DNA from: Theocolax elegans | Taxonomy: Eukaryota > Arthropoda > Insecta > Hymenoptera > Cerocephalidae | Reading direction: 5' to 3' | NCBI GenBank assembly: GCA_026168455.1 | Contig: CM047426.1 | Location: 78,085,986-78,149,985, forward strand | Length of the DNA stretch: 64,000 bases | Shown: piece by piece, positions 22,600 through 36,195 of the stretch | Layout: the number at the start of each line of letters is the position of its first letter | How positions within the stretch are numbered: position 1 is the stretch's first letter | Made by a program: the position numbers and the translations under genes | Notes under the pieces: generated by a model | What the model was told of the DNA's origin: nothing | What the model saw: the letters and a program-made list of their open reading frames with translations, nothing else | The model's database searches: none

Positions 22600-25500
22600 T
22601 TAAATAAATTGTATTAAAACTGCTTTATTTTTATTACATGTATTCTATTAAGAATAATAAGATTAATTAGATCACTAAACGTTATGTAAATAACATAAAT
22701 TGTTTGTTTACAATCAGTAATTTTTGTAAGATTTATTATTGTAGACTGTGAAGTCGATTATATTTTGAATAAAATAAAATAGAATTCCGTATCATATTCA
22801 AAAATTTTTTTTGTATAATTTGTTTAATCTTCTCTACTACTTTATACTCATACAATAAAATAATAACGATAAAACATGTTTTAATTCATTGATCAAAAGT
22901 ATGTAACTGAAAACATTAAATATCTAATAACATTTTTTACTAATATGAAATAAATGATTTAATTTATACATAATTTGTTGGCTTTTTATTAAATCAGCTT
23001 TTAATTTATATTAATAAACTAATTGCAAATGTAATTTAAAAACTGTACAACCAGTAAGTGGCTAATTTAGGTATTTACAATTATCAAATTTATTAAATAA
23101 TATATAAAACTTGAAACTCAAAAAATCACAACGTAAACATATTTTTGATAGAGAAGCTGCTTGCTATTTTTTACGATATTAGACATTGGCAAAGCTGAGA
23201 CGAGACGAAAGTTTCTTTTTCTAAGGTCGGCGCATGCCCCGGCGGAGTTTACGATCCAGGGATGTGCATGTGACACGACGATCCACGACCTTTTCAATAT
23301 TTCTTCTGTCGTTTGGAAGCGTAAAGTTTCCTATTGCTACTGTACCTATCAAATAACTTTGGAAAGTTTCGGAAGTTTTGATCTGCATTGCTTATTGGAA
23401 AGTCTGGGAAGTTTTTGAATTTTTCATTACCTAATGCGACGTCTCTGACTATATACGATGAAAAATGTAATTCTGCTTCTATGTTTAGATGCAATGGCTT
23501 TTGTAATTATTTTTTGCATTATTTTTTAAGTTAAAGAAATATTGTTTTTGTTATTATTATTCTAACGTATTTTTTAAAGGAAAATTGTTAAATTTTTCTT
23601 TAAAGAATACATAGAAAAGAAAATATATTCCATAAATTGAATATTTGCGCATAATAATAATCAGTATTTTAATATATTCAATGTAAAGTAATAAAGTAAG
23701 GCAAGGGTAAGATATGAGAATTATTTTTTAAAGTAAAATCAGTGTACTTTTAATTAATTGTTAAGTGAAAAAATCCATGATATAGTCAGACGTCGAATAT
23801 AATTTAAAATTCAGTAATATGTTTATTGGAACGTAGACCTTAGTTTAGACAAACTTAATATTCTAAGATTATAGGGATGCGTATGCTTTTGCAAATATGA
23901 AAGTTTACTTCATGCATTTAGTATCAGAGTTACACTAATAATGATGTAAAGTATGATTAATTTCAATATTTACAGTAGCTTTGAAACAAAATAATAGATT
24001 ATTCTACTTTATATTTCATTGTAAAATTTATTAAAAAAATATAAAAAAAAAAGTTTAATAAATATTATGAAATAAAAATTTAAAAATAACGGTAAATTCG
24101 AAACTCTCCATCTGATGTAACACCAATCTATTCTTCCTTCAAATCAATAAAGAACCCCGAATTCCCTCTTCGCAAAAAGACACAATTTTCCAGGTACACA
24201 TGGCAGAAAAACGAGAACGGCGGAAAACTGAGGATCGTTGTGTGAACCTCCGCCTCTTCGTTATTTATGCGAGCACGCACGTTTCTGTCTGCTAGCTTGA
24301 ATTGCAAATCCTAGCCGATTTTTTTTTCGTCTCATTCTATCTCTCCTGCTCATATACCCCTTTTTTGCTTCGTGAGATCGGGACGTCGTTGTTTCGAAAG
24401 GAATTAACTCGAGGATATATTTAGTGCTTATATACGATCCCTTTTTTTTTCCTTCAGAGCGGTTCCTCGTCTTTTATTGGCTCATTTTGCATGGAAAGTT
24501 ACGATATAAGAAGAATCGTAAGACTTTAGTTAAGAAGAACGTTTCTCCTTTTTTTAGTTTAATCGAGAGGAGGGCTGTCCCGCTTTAAACTTTCATTAAA
24601 ATACAGCATTGATTAAAGTTTAATGCCATCTTTATTCACCTAAAGCGAAATGTTTCAAATTATTTTTTATTACAATAGTTGTATATAAAATACTTGCGTC
24701 GGGCGTTATTGTGCGCCCTTTAATTTTTTTGACGGTCCGATACACATGTGGAATATTTTTTCAACTTATACATAGGTATATACATTCCTCTACTTTTTTT
24801 TTATTAATTATTATTATGAGTACTATATAAAATAAGGTAAGAGTATTTTTTGAAAAGATCTTTTTTTCGTTAGATTTTATATCTATCGTACGATTTTATA
24901 TCGATGTATTGTATTCAATGTTAATAATTAATAAGGCAATTATTTGATACGAAAGATTTCCTTAAAGAGCACGCGTATAATTGGTTATATAAAACTATCA
25001 AGTTAAAATTCCTGTATATAATTATATCTCAACGAGTATTTAGGTGTAGAGCTTCTGTTGAGAGGAAGCGCTATACAAGATGAGTAAAAGCGTCCGTAGG
25101 TTTACGATCCTCGAAATTGCCATTTATCGTCTAACTGCCACCCTAAATGCCCTTACCTCGCTCGTATAACTGCTATACACCTTGCAACTCTTTTTTTTAC
25201 TTCTTATCGCGATGTCCCTTATTTATTTCTATTATTATACGCGTGTCGTAATTGAATTTTCTGTAAAAAAAATGTCGTGATTCTTACTGTAGTTGAGGCG
25301 TAGAGTTTTAAAAGCTCATTCATCTTATTTTAAAGTCTGTCTTGAATTCATTGATAACCATTAAATAAATTCCGTATGAATCAAAGGCATTGACACTTTA
25401 AATACCATTTCAGTTTTTGACAATACTATAAATCCGTGCTCAAATAGTCGGTACCAAGTTAAACCCTATTGAATCTTGAGAATCTGACTCTGACGAACAT

Positions 25501-26740
25501 AAAAGCTCTAGTCGTTAAAGAAAAGAAGAAGACGGAAGTACTAAGAGCTTAACATTTTCAATACTCTTTAGAAGCACGAAGATGTTAATTTACACACGTA
25601 CACACACACACACACACACATATGCACATATATAACAGTGAATATAGTTATAAAATAAAATGTATCTCGATGGTTCTTGAGTAAGTATCTCGAGCAGAAG
25701 TGAAAGTACTTAAATTAATAATTATAAAATAAATGTGTTGTATTATAATAATTGATTTATCACAGCATTAACATTTTTTTGGAAATATTTAAAGCATTCA
25801 TGAATCGAATGAAATGAAAAACTTGTTATGTTTTTAACTCGTAATCATTTAACAACCTCACGATAAATAAAGATATTTCAAAATAATTGGAATATATGTA
25901 TATATGATACTAGTATATGATGTATTACGACTAAACTTGGCACTTTAAATAAAAGAGCAAGTATTGTAACTAAGAGTTACTTAATACGTCGAGCAATAAT
26001 TAACTCGACCCATCAAGGAAAACTTTCACTATCACCAAAGACTCGACTCACTCCCTCCAATTTATCAAGATAGAGTAATCGATCCGGTAGACTATCGTCT
26101 TGGCTCAATCACAACGAAACTTTAACGCTTATTACACCGAGAACATCGGTTTCCACAATGAAGGACAATGCTCACGAAAATTGCCGTGCAACCTATACTT
26201 ACGGTAGGTGTACCGATAAAAAGAATTTTGTGAAAAGTATAACAGCTTTAGTTTACAGATAAACGTTAAAAAAAACTTGTTAACAATTATACTTCTGCGA
26301 GAGGTAATATTTTCATTAGATTATTTTTCTTAAAGTTTAAAAAAGGGAAATATTATTATTAATAAATGAATATTCAAACGTATCTCATAAAATGTCATAA
26401 TATTTAAGGATCTTTGAACGCTGTAGTGCATTACAATAATTCAAAACTCCTCGAAAGAGTGTCACCGGGAAATGAAAAATTGTTTACATCAGTCTGCAAA
26501 GCTGAAGAAACCATAATGTTAAAGGTGTATAAACCAACAATTTCTAGGACCCTACAATTTATCAAGACTTCTTAGAGGGAGAGAGAGAAAGAGATACGCA
26601 TTACTCTCTTGTACAAGTGTATAAATAACCTTTCTCTAATGTTTGTATCCGTTAAAAAATAACCGTATAAGGAAAGAGGTAAAAAAGTGATGAAGGAAGG
26701 AAGGAAAGAAGGCAGGAAGGAAGATAGGAATAAAGGAGTC
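22600..26740. other. Intergenic DNA downstream of VAMP7
   Basis: About 4 kb. It holds a (CA)n run near 25602-25620, and GC-richer patches at 23190-23300 and 24190-24300 that are not coding as far as I can tell. A local imperfect duplication (TTGGAAAGTTTCGGAAGTTT and TTGGAAAGTCTGGGAAGTTT) lies at 23350-23420. No gene is recognised. Confidence 0.5.
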
Positions 26741-26779
26741 AGGTGTATACCTCGATTTTTGCTCCAGCAGCACGGCCCT

Positions 26780-27354
26780 GCATCCCACCGCGGCCGTAAC
26801 TCTCTCCCCTTTAGTGTAGGGGAAAGGCTACCCCATAGGAGGGGGATGAAAATACGGGCGCTCGCGCGGGGGTGCGCTGACGTCGTGTCGCGACGCCCGG
26901 GCCATTTCGGGCTCGAACGTCAAGCCGCCGGCATGTCGCCGCGCCGGCCGCCGAAAAATCGAGCCCGACGTTTATACCCTAACTGATCAACAAGTCCCGG
27001 GTCTTCCTACAACTTTTATTCTCAGTTTCACCGCGTACTTGGACTCTGCATTCGATCGCGAATTGTGTGCCCTGATCGCTTTTCTCGCAGCCAGACTCCT
27101 CGATATTGCAAAGGTCGATGCACGTGCGCGCACGGTTGTGAGTTGTACCGGAATTACTACGACGCTTCTTCGAGCTCATTGAGGCGCCGCCTTTTCGCGG
27201 TCCTGGCGTACACTACTTCATCACCCTCTCTCTCACTCTCTCTCTCGCTCGCTCACTCGCACGATTCCTCTCTGTCACTCTCTCCCTTTCTCTCTCTTTC
27301 GGTCTGTATTTTTATTTCTGCTCTACGTGGATTTTGTTGATGGATGAATTTGAG
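26780..27354 (+). promoter_or_regulatory. CpG-rich island followed by a pyrimidine tract; possible alternative promoter
   Basis: Between 26780 and 27200 CpG density is far above the surroundings. A CT-rich tract (27225-27310) follows, and then a short frame ATG GAT GAA TTT GAG at 27340-27354 that ends exactly at a donor-like GTACGT. Its phase 0 would fit otopetrin exon 2, so this may be an alternative otopetrin first exon, or the start of an unrelated transcript. There is no direct evidence for either. Confidence 0.3.
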
Positions 27355-30300
27355 GTACGTTGCTTTCTTTTTCGCTTTCGTTGCACGATTATATGCGTAT
27401 ATGTTGCGGGCTTGAATTTCAGACAATTCACGCTCTCGGAATCGATAGGTTTATTTCTCCTATGCTCTGCACCCTTTGTCACTTGCATTAAACGGAGTTT
27501 TTATTTATCTTAAACATTTAAGCATTTACTAGTCTTTCTCAACTATTTAATAATGTGACGTCCAATATTTACCTGTGTCATTTTGTTCACTCGGGTGATC
27601 GATAAATGTAAATTATCCGATTACCCTGTATAAGATTATTCAAGTTCAATCATTTTACGCCACCTTGTATTTTATTCGGTACGTCACTATTACAATCGTT
27701 TACGATATTAAATTAAAGTATGCAAACATAATTTTACTAACTATATTAATCATGTACGATTCGATTTTTGTGTTGACTTAATTAGTTTACTATTAAATAC
27801 AATTTAACATTAATTGTAGTAGAAAAATATTTATTAAAAATTGGCTTACTACTGTAGAGAATAATAATGCAACATGCATCGTTCAGTTCATTAAACTAAA
27901 GAGAATTAATGGAACATTCGATTATTTTGATTGGCATTTCTCAACTCGGAAGCTTCCCTTATGACATTTATTGATAGTTGAAATCAAACCGAGACTAGTG
28001 GCACACATTACTGAATGATTGAAAAAGTTCTTTGTTCATTCAGATATTTGCTCCATATTTCCGTCTATTGTTTACCAAGCATTGGCATTACTTTCGAAGA
28101 AATTTTCGAACAACGCCGTACAAAGTACCAATGCACCATTATGTTTTGCTTGTATAAGTACATGTTTTTTTATAGTCGCTTGCCTTGCTTAACTTAAAGC
28201 ATTTCCCTATACTTTGATTATTATTTCCAAGCATGACACTTTATCTATTTACTTATGTATATTTGAGAAAATGCATGTAAATGTTCATTGTAATAAACAA
28301 ATTTCATTTCGATATTCATTTTAAGCTTGTGTTATTCAACAAGTATTAACGAGACATTGATTGCTCGTTACAAACAGTCACACTATATCTATACCAATCG
28401 AAATTATAGATAAATTTTAGATATACTTTCGATACTAAATGTAAAATTGAAAGTTAACCTTGGTTTTTCGAAACACAGTTTGCAGACATTTGCAGTCGTT
28501 TTCATACTCATGTGCTTTGTTCTTTCGAATGAAATCGTTCCGTAACGAGTACAAACTAAATATTTGTTTTCCCAGTTTCATACATGATTGAATAAATTAT
28601 ATCCCTTCTATATAATTACAAAGAAAAAAAGTTAGTCACAATGAATTTATTATATTTTATCGATTTAATTGTATTGTACAAGTTTTTAAATCTACACAAA
28701 GGTACTGTGCATTTATAAAGCCGTTTATATAATAAATACGTATAAAAAATATAAAATATAACTTTACAAAATAAAATTGATTTATAAAGTATAAAATGTA
28801 TGTGTACGAACTAAAAATAGAGCCACGTCTTTGTCGCTGTTTAATTAAATTGACGGATAAAAAAAGTTCAAACGCCTTCAAGTCATTCACTCCGTTAAAC
28901 GAAATCCAATAATTAATTGATTTTACACACGACAACGCACTAAAAGCATGCACTTTCCTCCGCCAGTGTGTGTAACCTAATGATGGACTTGCGAGAAAAG
29001 CGGGACTGCCATTGTTTTCATCGAAAATCCAATTATTTAATGGTAAACAAACTGTTTATAAAACGTTAAATTTACAAAATTAATATTGTGTATTATAACA
29101 ATCGGTTGCTATTACGATAAAACTAAAGCTGTTTGATCAGGAAAGCAGTTTAATAATTTTAATATTACTTATACGTAAAAAATTTAGAATGAAGTAGGTA
29201 TAGGTGTATAAATGGCTAATTTTGTTGATTAAATTAATAATTTTACAATTTTATAATGAGGAACTTGGGTCGTACAGTTGTCTATATTTCTATTTGACAT
29301 TAGCTAAATTCATACCTGCATCGTGGATTACCTTTGAAATGGAATTGATATTGAATAATACAAAAAAATATATATAGTCGAAACAGCGTAGTATTTGTAT
29401 ATAAATCGTAAAAAGGGGTGTGCTTATTAGTAAATTCCTTATCCAGCATTTGGAACTAACGAAAAATGCAGTTTGATTCAACCTGAGTAATTGGTTAACC
29501 AGAAATATCTAGAAATTAAAGTTGCGGAAGCTCCGGTTAAACAATAGAATCCACCAATGTGTTTTATCAATCTAAAGTAGGCCATATATACAAGATGGAA
29601 AACGATATAGTCGATTGCACAAGGAGAAGAAGCCAAAATCAATGAGCGTCAGCATGGCAAACACCGCAAAGACACTACCTTTAGGAAATTGCTTTGGTTC
29701 GTTAAAAGGCCGCCAATCGAGTTGGCTAGGCTGCATAATGCCACCGTATAATTTAATTTCCCCGAGGCTCTTACACCGAGATTCTCCTCGTCGGTACGAC
29801 GGATACGCTCGTTAGCCACGCCCACGTGTGCAATTATCGGTCGAGTAGCTACTTCATTTTTTCTCAATTGTTTTATTTCACATTTGCAACGATTGTTTAT
29901 TTAAAAACAGAAATATTTCATTATTTTGTAAATCGAATTTACAATGAGAAGTATTACTAGGAAGATGAAACTATAATCTTTATAACAGTCGGTGATCAAA
30001 CGACGCGCAGCGCAATAATCCGAAATGTATAATGGAATTTCAGTTCCCCGTGCATACGCGTACTGTTTCCATCCCCAATAACCTCGATTCTCCGGTGAAA
30101 GATGCCCGTGGTTGGTGAAGGCCTGTGGGCAGCGTCAGATGCCGCTGACAAAGGCGTGCGACGTGGTCTAGGGTGGATCTCCGATATGCGTGAAGAATCG
30201 CCTCTTACTTTCTTGAGTGTATTTTTATGTATAACACGTGGGTTTGATCTGCCCCATCATACATTCTTTTATTGGGATTTTTGTAAATTGTTGTGTTTAC

Positions 30301-33300
30301 TATAACCTCTTACAGTAATCTTCGAATAAAGTAGCTTCTTTATATGCTTACTATTGTATCCTTCGATGGATTATTTAAGAACCAAGGTTTTTAATGGCAA
30401 TAGTTAACATTTTACTATCCACTAATTTTAGAATTATGTACCTTAAAATTCCCTAAAGACAAAAAGTGTACTAATCTTATCAAATCTACACATTTTGTAT
30501 GAGCATGTAAAGAAAAGTCTTGTAAATAATTTGCATCATAAGTATAAATCGCAATAAATATAATATAATAATAAATTTTGATCATAATTTCAAAATGTTG
30601 TGCAATTATAGTACTGTTAAACACTTTACTGTAACATATACAAAGATGAATTGCAAGTCAGTTATCTAAATTTTATTTCTTTTAAATTAAATTAAATTAT
30701 GTTTACGCTTTATTAGACATGCTGCCTTTAGTTACAATAACAATAATAACACAATGTAATCGTACAGCCGAGCAGCAATTTTTTGTTGACATGTGATTCA
30801 TTAGAACTTAAAATATATAACTAAAAATAATGTTTTATAGTACAAGTAGAACAACTTTACGATGTAGTCAGACAAAAATCATTTCAGTACTTTACAGAGA
30901 AATACACATTCAACTTTTATCTTTAACTCGTTTCCATATTTTATGACCATTAAAACATAATTAGCCTTGTGACTTTCTGTATGTTAATAATTTTATGATA
31001 AAAAGGTAAAACAACCACGCTAGGTAATTGTATCAACAAAATACATTTCTCATCCTCATTTCTACATTTCTACCATTGATAAACCTATTTTTGTATAGTG
31101 CAATACACCTCCTAATACAAGCAATTCGAGATTAAAGTGTTACAATAACCAACGAACCACAGTACAATAAATTATAAATTCCTATAAATTCCTTCTATAA
31201 ATCCAGTTTGAGTGCAGCGATGTCGAATCAACATGTCAGAAAAACGTAGCATCAAATCTGTAAAGTATCTAGCGATTTATATCGGCAAAGAAAGGCTCCG
31301 TAGAATGCTTCCGGAAGGTATCTATATTCGATACACCCATAACATCTTATAACTCGTTTATTTTTCGTCTATCAACAGAGGAAAGGATGACATAAAACCG
31401 AGTAGATCACCAACGGTGCCACAGTAGAATCGGTAAATTGTGTCGTATTACTTCTGCTCGGTTTGGCTCAAACGTTGCACAAAGTTAAGTAATTCAATCG
31501 GAGGTTTATACACCGCGGAGTACTTTTATTGTTGTCGAGTTCTACTACCGCTATTTGAAAAGTTTATCTTTGAAAAAAAGCGAGTTTTGTTTCCAATGAA
31601 AACTAGCGAACGTTATTTTAATTAAATAAAGTAATTGTAGAGTGCAACTGTTGGAGAAAAACCAATCAAACTTTATAGAACTTTACAAGCTGCACTTACA
31701 TGAAATATAGATTTTCAGAAAGGTTATAAAAATTGATGCAAAGAATAATCGTCGTGATTAAACTTTAAATCAGTTAGATTTAACTTCATTTGAAAAATAG
31801 AGTATATCCACTACGTTGAAGGGGAAGTTTGAATATATAGATTTTTCCCGAAGAATCGGAACTCGCGAGTAGCGCATAATATTGACAGTCGCTTGGTCCA
31901 CTTGGAAAATTAAATCGACTTATCCGAAAACTCCGCCAATTTCAAAAACGATCAAACTCGTGAAAAATAGTAATCGTACTATCTCACGAAGTAAATCAGG
32001 CGTCGATTTAAACTCATCTCGCGAGTCGACGTTTCGCGAGGACTTGTGAGTCCTCGCGTTTCCGGCATCGCGTCCTAGATTCCACGACATTCGCAGCCTC
32101 CGGCGACGGTTCATTAAGCCTGGTTCATCTTTACAAAAGCAAACCGCCCCTAGAATATGCTTCTTGGACGGGAAAACCCGACGTGGATTTCGCTTAGTTA
32201 GAAATTATAATGGGGCTTTCGTGGCAGGTATAATCAAAATTAATCTGATACCTTCATTATGAACCTATAAGGTTTTTCTTTCTAGTAAAATTTCTTTCTA
32301 GCTTTTTAAAATTTTATACTTAATAAATATTTATTTCATATTTAATATAATATACTAAAGCAGAGTATTAAAGAGAGTATCATATTTTACGCGCATATGA
32401 CAAAGCAAATCTATAATTTAAATTTCCTTCTCTTAAAATTATCATCTGAGTGCTGAACTTGCAACATTAATGCTTTGTGTTAAAATTTAAGTAAAACTCA
32501 AGAGAACATTGCCTTTTTACAATGCATTATGCAGTCGTCCAAAATTTGAAATACAGTAGGTAATAACGTATAGATAAAAATGAATTTATTAATCTTTACG
32601 AATAAAATCATTCCCAAAACTGATTAATTGCTTTCATAATTTTAGTTGTTCGTTATTAATATAATATTTTCAGAAATTAATTGATGGTTAAAACGGAGTT
32701 TGACATTTCTTTACGATTCCGTTTTCTTATTTTTGCATCAAGTATAATAAGAGAAAGTACTGGAACATATTAAAAAATAATTATTCTGGTCACGATATTC
32801 GAATATGTATATATTTAAAATTTTGTATTTTAAATTTGCTGTAAAGGCTACTTAATAATTAATATAACAAATTGTATAAATAAAAAAGAATAATTTTACT
32901 GTCAATAACAATAAATGATTATTAAATATTTTATAAATTCTGATGTATTTCACTTTTATTCACCCTCTATCTGTCCACAATTCATTCGAAAGGTATTCAT
33001 GCTAGAAACTTGCTCGAAATAAAATATGAGCGCACGCGTCTATTACAAGACGCAGTAACAATGCAACTATTAAAAATTAAATAGGTTTGTCGTATATATT
33101 CAACAATACAAAATGTCAGATACACATTTAAAACTAGGTATAATCTTTGATCAAGGCAAATAATAATCGTGCCGCATGTGAGTAAACGAACAAAAAATAA
33201 CTTTGAACATGGAACATTTATTAGAGCCTACAAATTTAACCAACAGGGGCGTTTGTGCGTATAAGGACGTGTATTCCTCGAGCGAACCTGGAAATTTCAT

Positions 33301-35930
33301 TGTTCGCCCCTCCCGACCACTAATTATTCTCTCGCCTCGATGCTCGACGGATGCGCACGAACAAACGAACGCCGCGAATGTTATCTATCTCTCACAGAGA
33401 AATGCCCGGACGCTATTCACCAACTCTACCTTTTCCTCTTTGATTGACTGCAGCCTTTTTTTTACCGCCTCCTTTTTAACACCTTTCTTTCACATTAACG
33501 CTCTTGAAATTTAATTACTCGAATCACTTCAAATGATTGTCTTAGCGTAATAAACGTTTTCTCCATTTTTTTTAATAACGCGCTTATATGATGCTAATTA
33601 CTAATAAATTATAAATTTCTTGAAGAAACAAACATTAAGTTTCACAATATTTAGTTAAACAATTACTAGCAGATTATGGATTTTTTATTATTATGTAACG
33701 AAGCTATAAGTAGAATATCAGTTAAAACAAATATTGTTTGTATCGTTTATTAATTAACCATATCGTTTAATTTAATATAGATAAACGATGTGCGAGTTAA
33801 CACTTATACAATATTTAAATAGTGATAAAAATAATTTTTCTAAACTGTAAATATTTATTTTGTATCCATTTCTCCTTTTCTTTATTTCGTATTATTACAT
33901 CCTTATATACTGATCCAATTTTCAGTATTATATCTTCTCTGAGCTAATCTCATATTTTATTTATTCCTTTCGTTCCTTTTTCAATTAAACCAATCTAATT
34001 CGACTTCAACTCAATTTTATGTCATAACCATTGTAATATCAAAGATCATTAAATTCCCACCTTTTTTACCACTCGAATATCCGTTTCTCATTTACCTCCC
34101 ACTTTCCATAACGCATTCCTTGATTTTTTCATCCATCTTCCGATGGCTCGTCTTTTTCCCATTTTCTCATCGAACCGACGGTTCTTTTTAGTCGCTCGTG
34201 AATTTTACAGTTTCGTTGGGCTGCCAACCATCGGTACGCCATTTTCTTCTCCATTGCCGTAATTAGAACGAAGGAGAAGAGACAAGGGGACAATGAAAAT
34301 TGCGGGAATCGACGTGGCAAAAGAAAAAAAGAAGAAACTCGTGGGAGATTCCGCTTTTTTCTTTTATGTCTCACTCCCTGGTTTTTGTTTTAAGGGTGAC
34401 AGGTGTGAATCTACTTATTTTTTAGTTATTTTGATCAATGATAAATTATGTAGACGCGGTTTATCTATCTACGTTATTTACTGCTTGCTTACAGCGACTC
34501 GAATTCAAACATAACATTTCTCTTAAAACTAATATTACGGTTACACGAGATTTAGTTGAAATGCAATAAATAATACTTAATGCACTTTTTGTGCACCAAA
34601 TTTCGATTATTCCGAATCTAACACATTTCAAATTGAATGAAAATAATGAACGTGATATGTAGACTGAAAAAATGCTTTTAATTTTATATATATAAAATTA
34701 AAATTTAATCAATCACTCAAAACCAGGAGTATAATAAAGCAACACGTAGATTAACCTGCACCCAAATTACTCATTGGAATATTCTGGTAACGAGCAAAAA
34801 GCTAGGTCCCGCAGACCAATAATCGTACCGAATCATGGTCACATCACAAAACCGCAATCCCGCGCGTAGCCTCGTAAATATCCATCATCGAAATGCGTAG
34901 AAAGCCACGTACACGCGCTAATGAGCCTTTTAAATCGGCTCGCGTAGGATGCGCGCGCAACCAACATTTTACGTAGTAGACGAATGCATCCCCTGGCTGA
35001 CCGAGCGTAGACGCAGCTACTTGCCATTTAAGAGGGAGAGAAACGAGCTTTTGAGTCACCCTACCCTCGTGTATGTAGGACATTCTAGGGAGACGATGAC
35101 GACGTATCTCGTTTACCAATATAAGAAATATCACTTTTTTCTTTTATATTTCTTACATTTATTTAACAATGTCACGTTTACTTGGAAAATAATAAAAAAC
35201 GTTTTTTATGATAAATAAAGTTTGTTTTAAAACAAACTCAAATACTATTTAAATTTTTAATTTGATTAATACATATATACTTAAATCGATATTTATCTTA
35301 ATCATACTTATATACCGGTGTAAAATATAATGTTTAGACAATCGATGCAAAAGTGACAAGAAAATAACAGAGAATAACCGATGCACGTGTGCAAAACCAA
35401 GTTTTCTTTATTTTTTAATATAATCTCAAATTCAAAACAAAGCTGCAATATATGAAGTTTAGAGTTTCTCTTAGAAAGTGCAATTTATTACAACACGAGC
35501 GAATCTATTCTGTATTTTTATTAAATTTTTCTCATATACCCAAATGCTATATACTCTATACTGTATACTCAAAGTTTCATAAAACTCAAACATTTTTTCT
35601 ATAGTGTTCTTCCGTAAGTATAGAAAATACGAATCTTGTAGAAAAAATGCGTACAATATAAAAACCATGTAAACAGTATCACAACATTAAAAGAAATTAT
35701 GATGGAAATAAATAATAACACCTTCAAATGAAAAGGGTGTGAAATACTTAATATAAGGAAAGAAAGAACAAAGCGTATGTATATATATGTATGATTCCAG
35801 TCCATGAACTCTGAAGCGTGTGGAAATTCAAAAAAACAATCATACAAAAAAAAGAAATCCTCGAATAACACCTTTGAACTAAACGTATCTATCCTTGTTG
35901 GACTTGCAGGTTGGAGTTGTTTAAAATTCG
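27355..35930. other. Intergenic DNA upstream of otopetrin
   Basis: About 8.6 kb. CpG-richer patches occur at 29640-29840, 30050-30190, 31980-32110, 33240-33420 and 34840-35100. All are short and not convincingly coding; regulatory roles are possible. A 20-bp perfect palindrome lies at 35219-35238. No gene is recognised. Confidence 0.5.
35219..35238. repeat. 20-bp perfect palindrome
   Basis: AGTTTGTTTTAAAACAAACT reads identically on both strands. It is AT-rich, so chance is possible. Confidence 0.8.
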
Positions 35931-36057
35931 CGGCGCGTCGCGGCAGACGCTTCTGAGAGCCAGACAAAGAGCCGTAGAAACGAAGGCAAAAGGAGAACTG
36001 TAATAGGGCAGAAGGGAAGAAGATACGTTGGAAGGGAGAGAAAGGAGATAAAGGAAA
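35931..36057 (+). promoter_or_regulatory. Otopetrin 5' UTR and proximal promoter
   Basis: A purine-rich leader (GAAGGGAAGAAG, GGGAGAGAAAGGAGATAAAGG) runs into the start codon at 36058, with a short GC-rich patch at 35930-35980 before it. No TATA box is seen. Confidence 0.45.
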
Positions 36058-36144
36058 ATGGGCGAGAGCTCACCGGACTTGAGCCTCCGGCTGCGCCGGG
36101 GTAGCTCGGACTCCAGGGACTCCTTCTACATGGATTTTGCCCAG
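36058..36144 (+). CDS. Otop: Otopetrin coding exon 1 (residues 1-29)
   Basis: ATG in AAAATGGGC context, then MGESSPDLSLRLRRG and a Ser/Arg stretch ending FYMDFAQ. The donor is CAG|GTAAGT. A (GA)n microsatellite starts 6 nt into the intron. Confidence 0.88.
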
Positions 36145-36149
36145 GTAAG

Positions 36150-36195
<46 letters not shown>

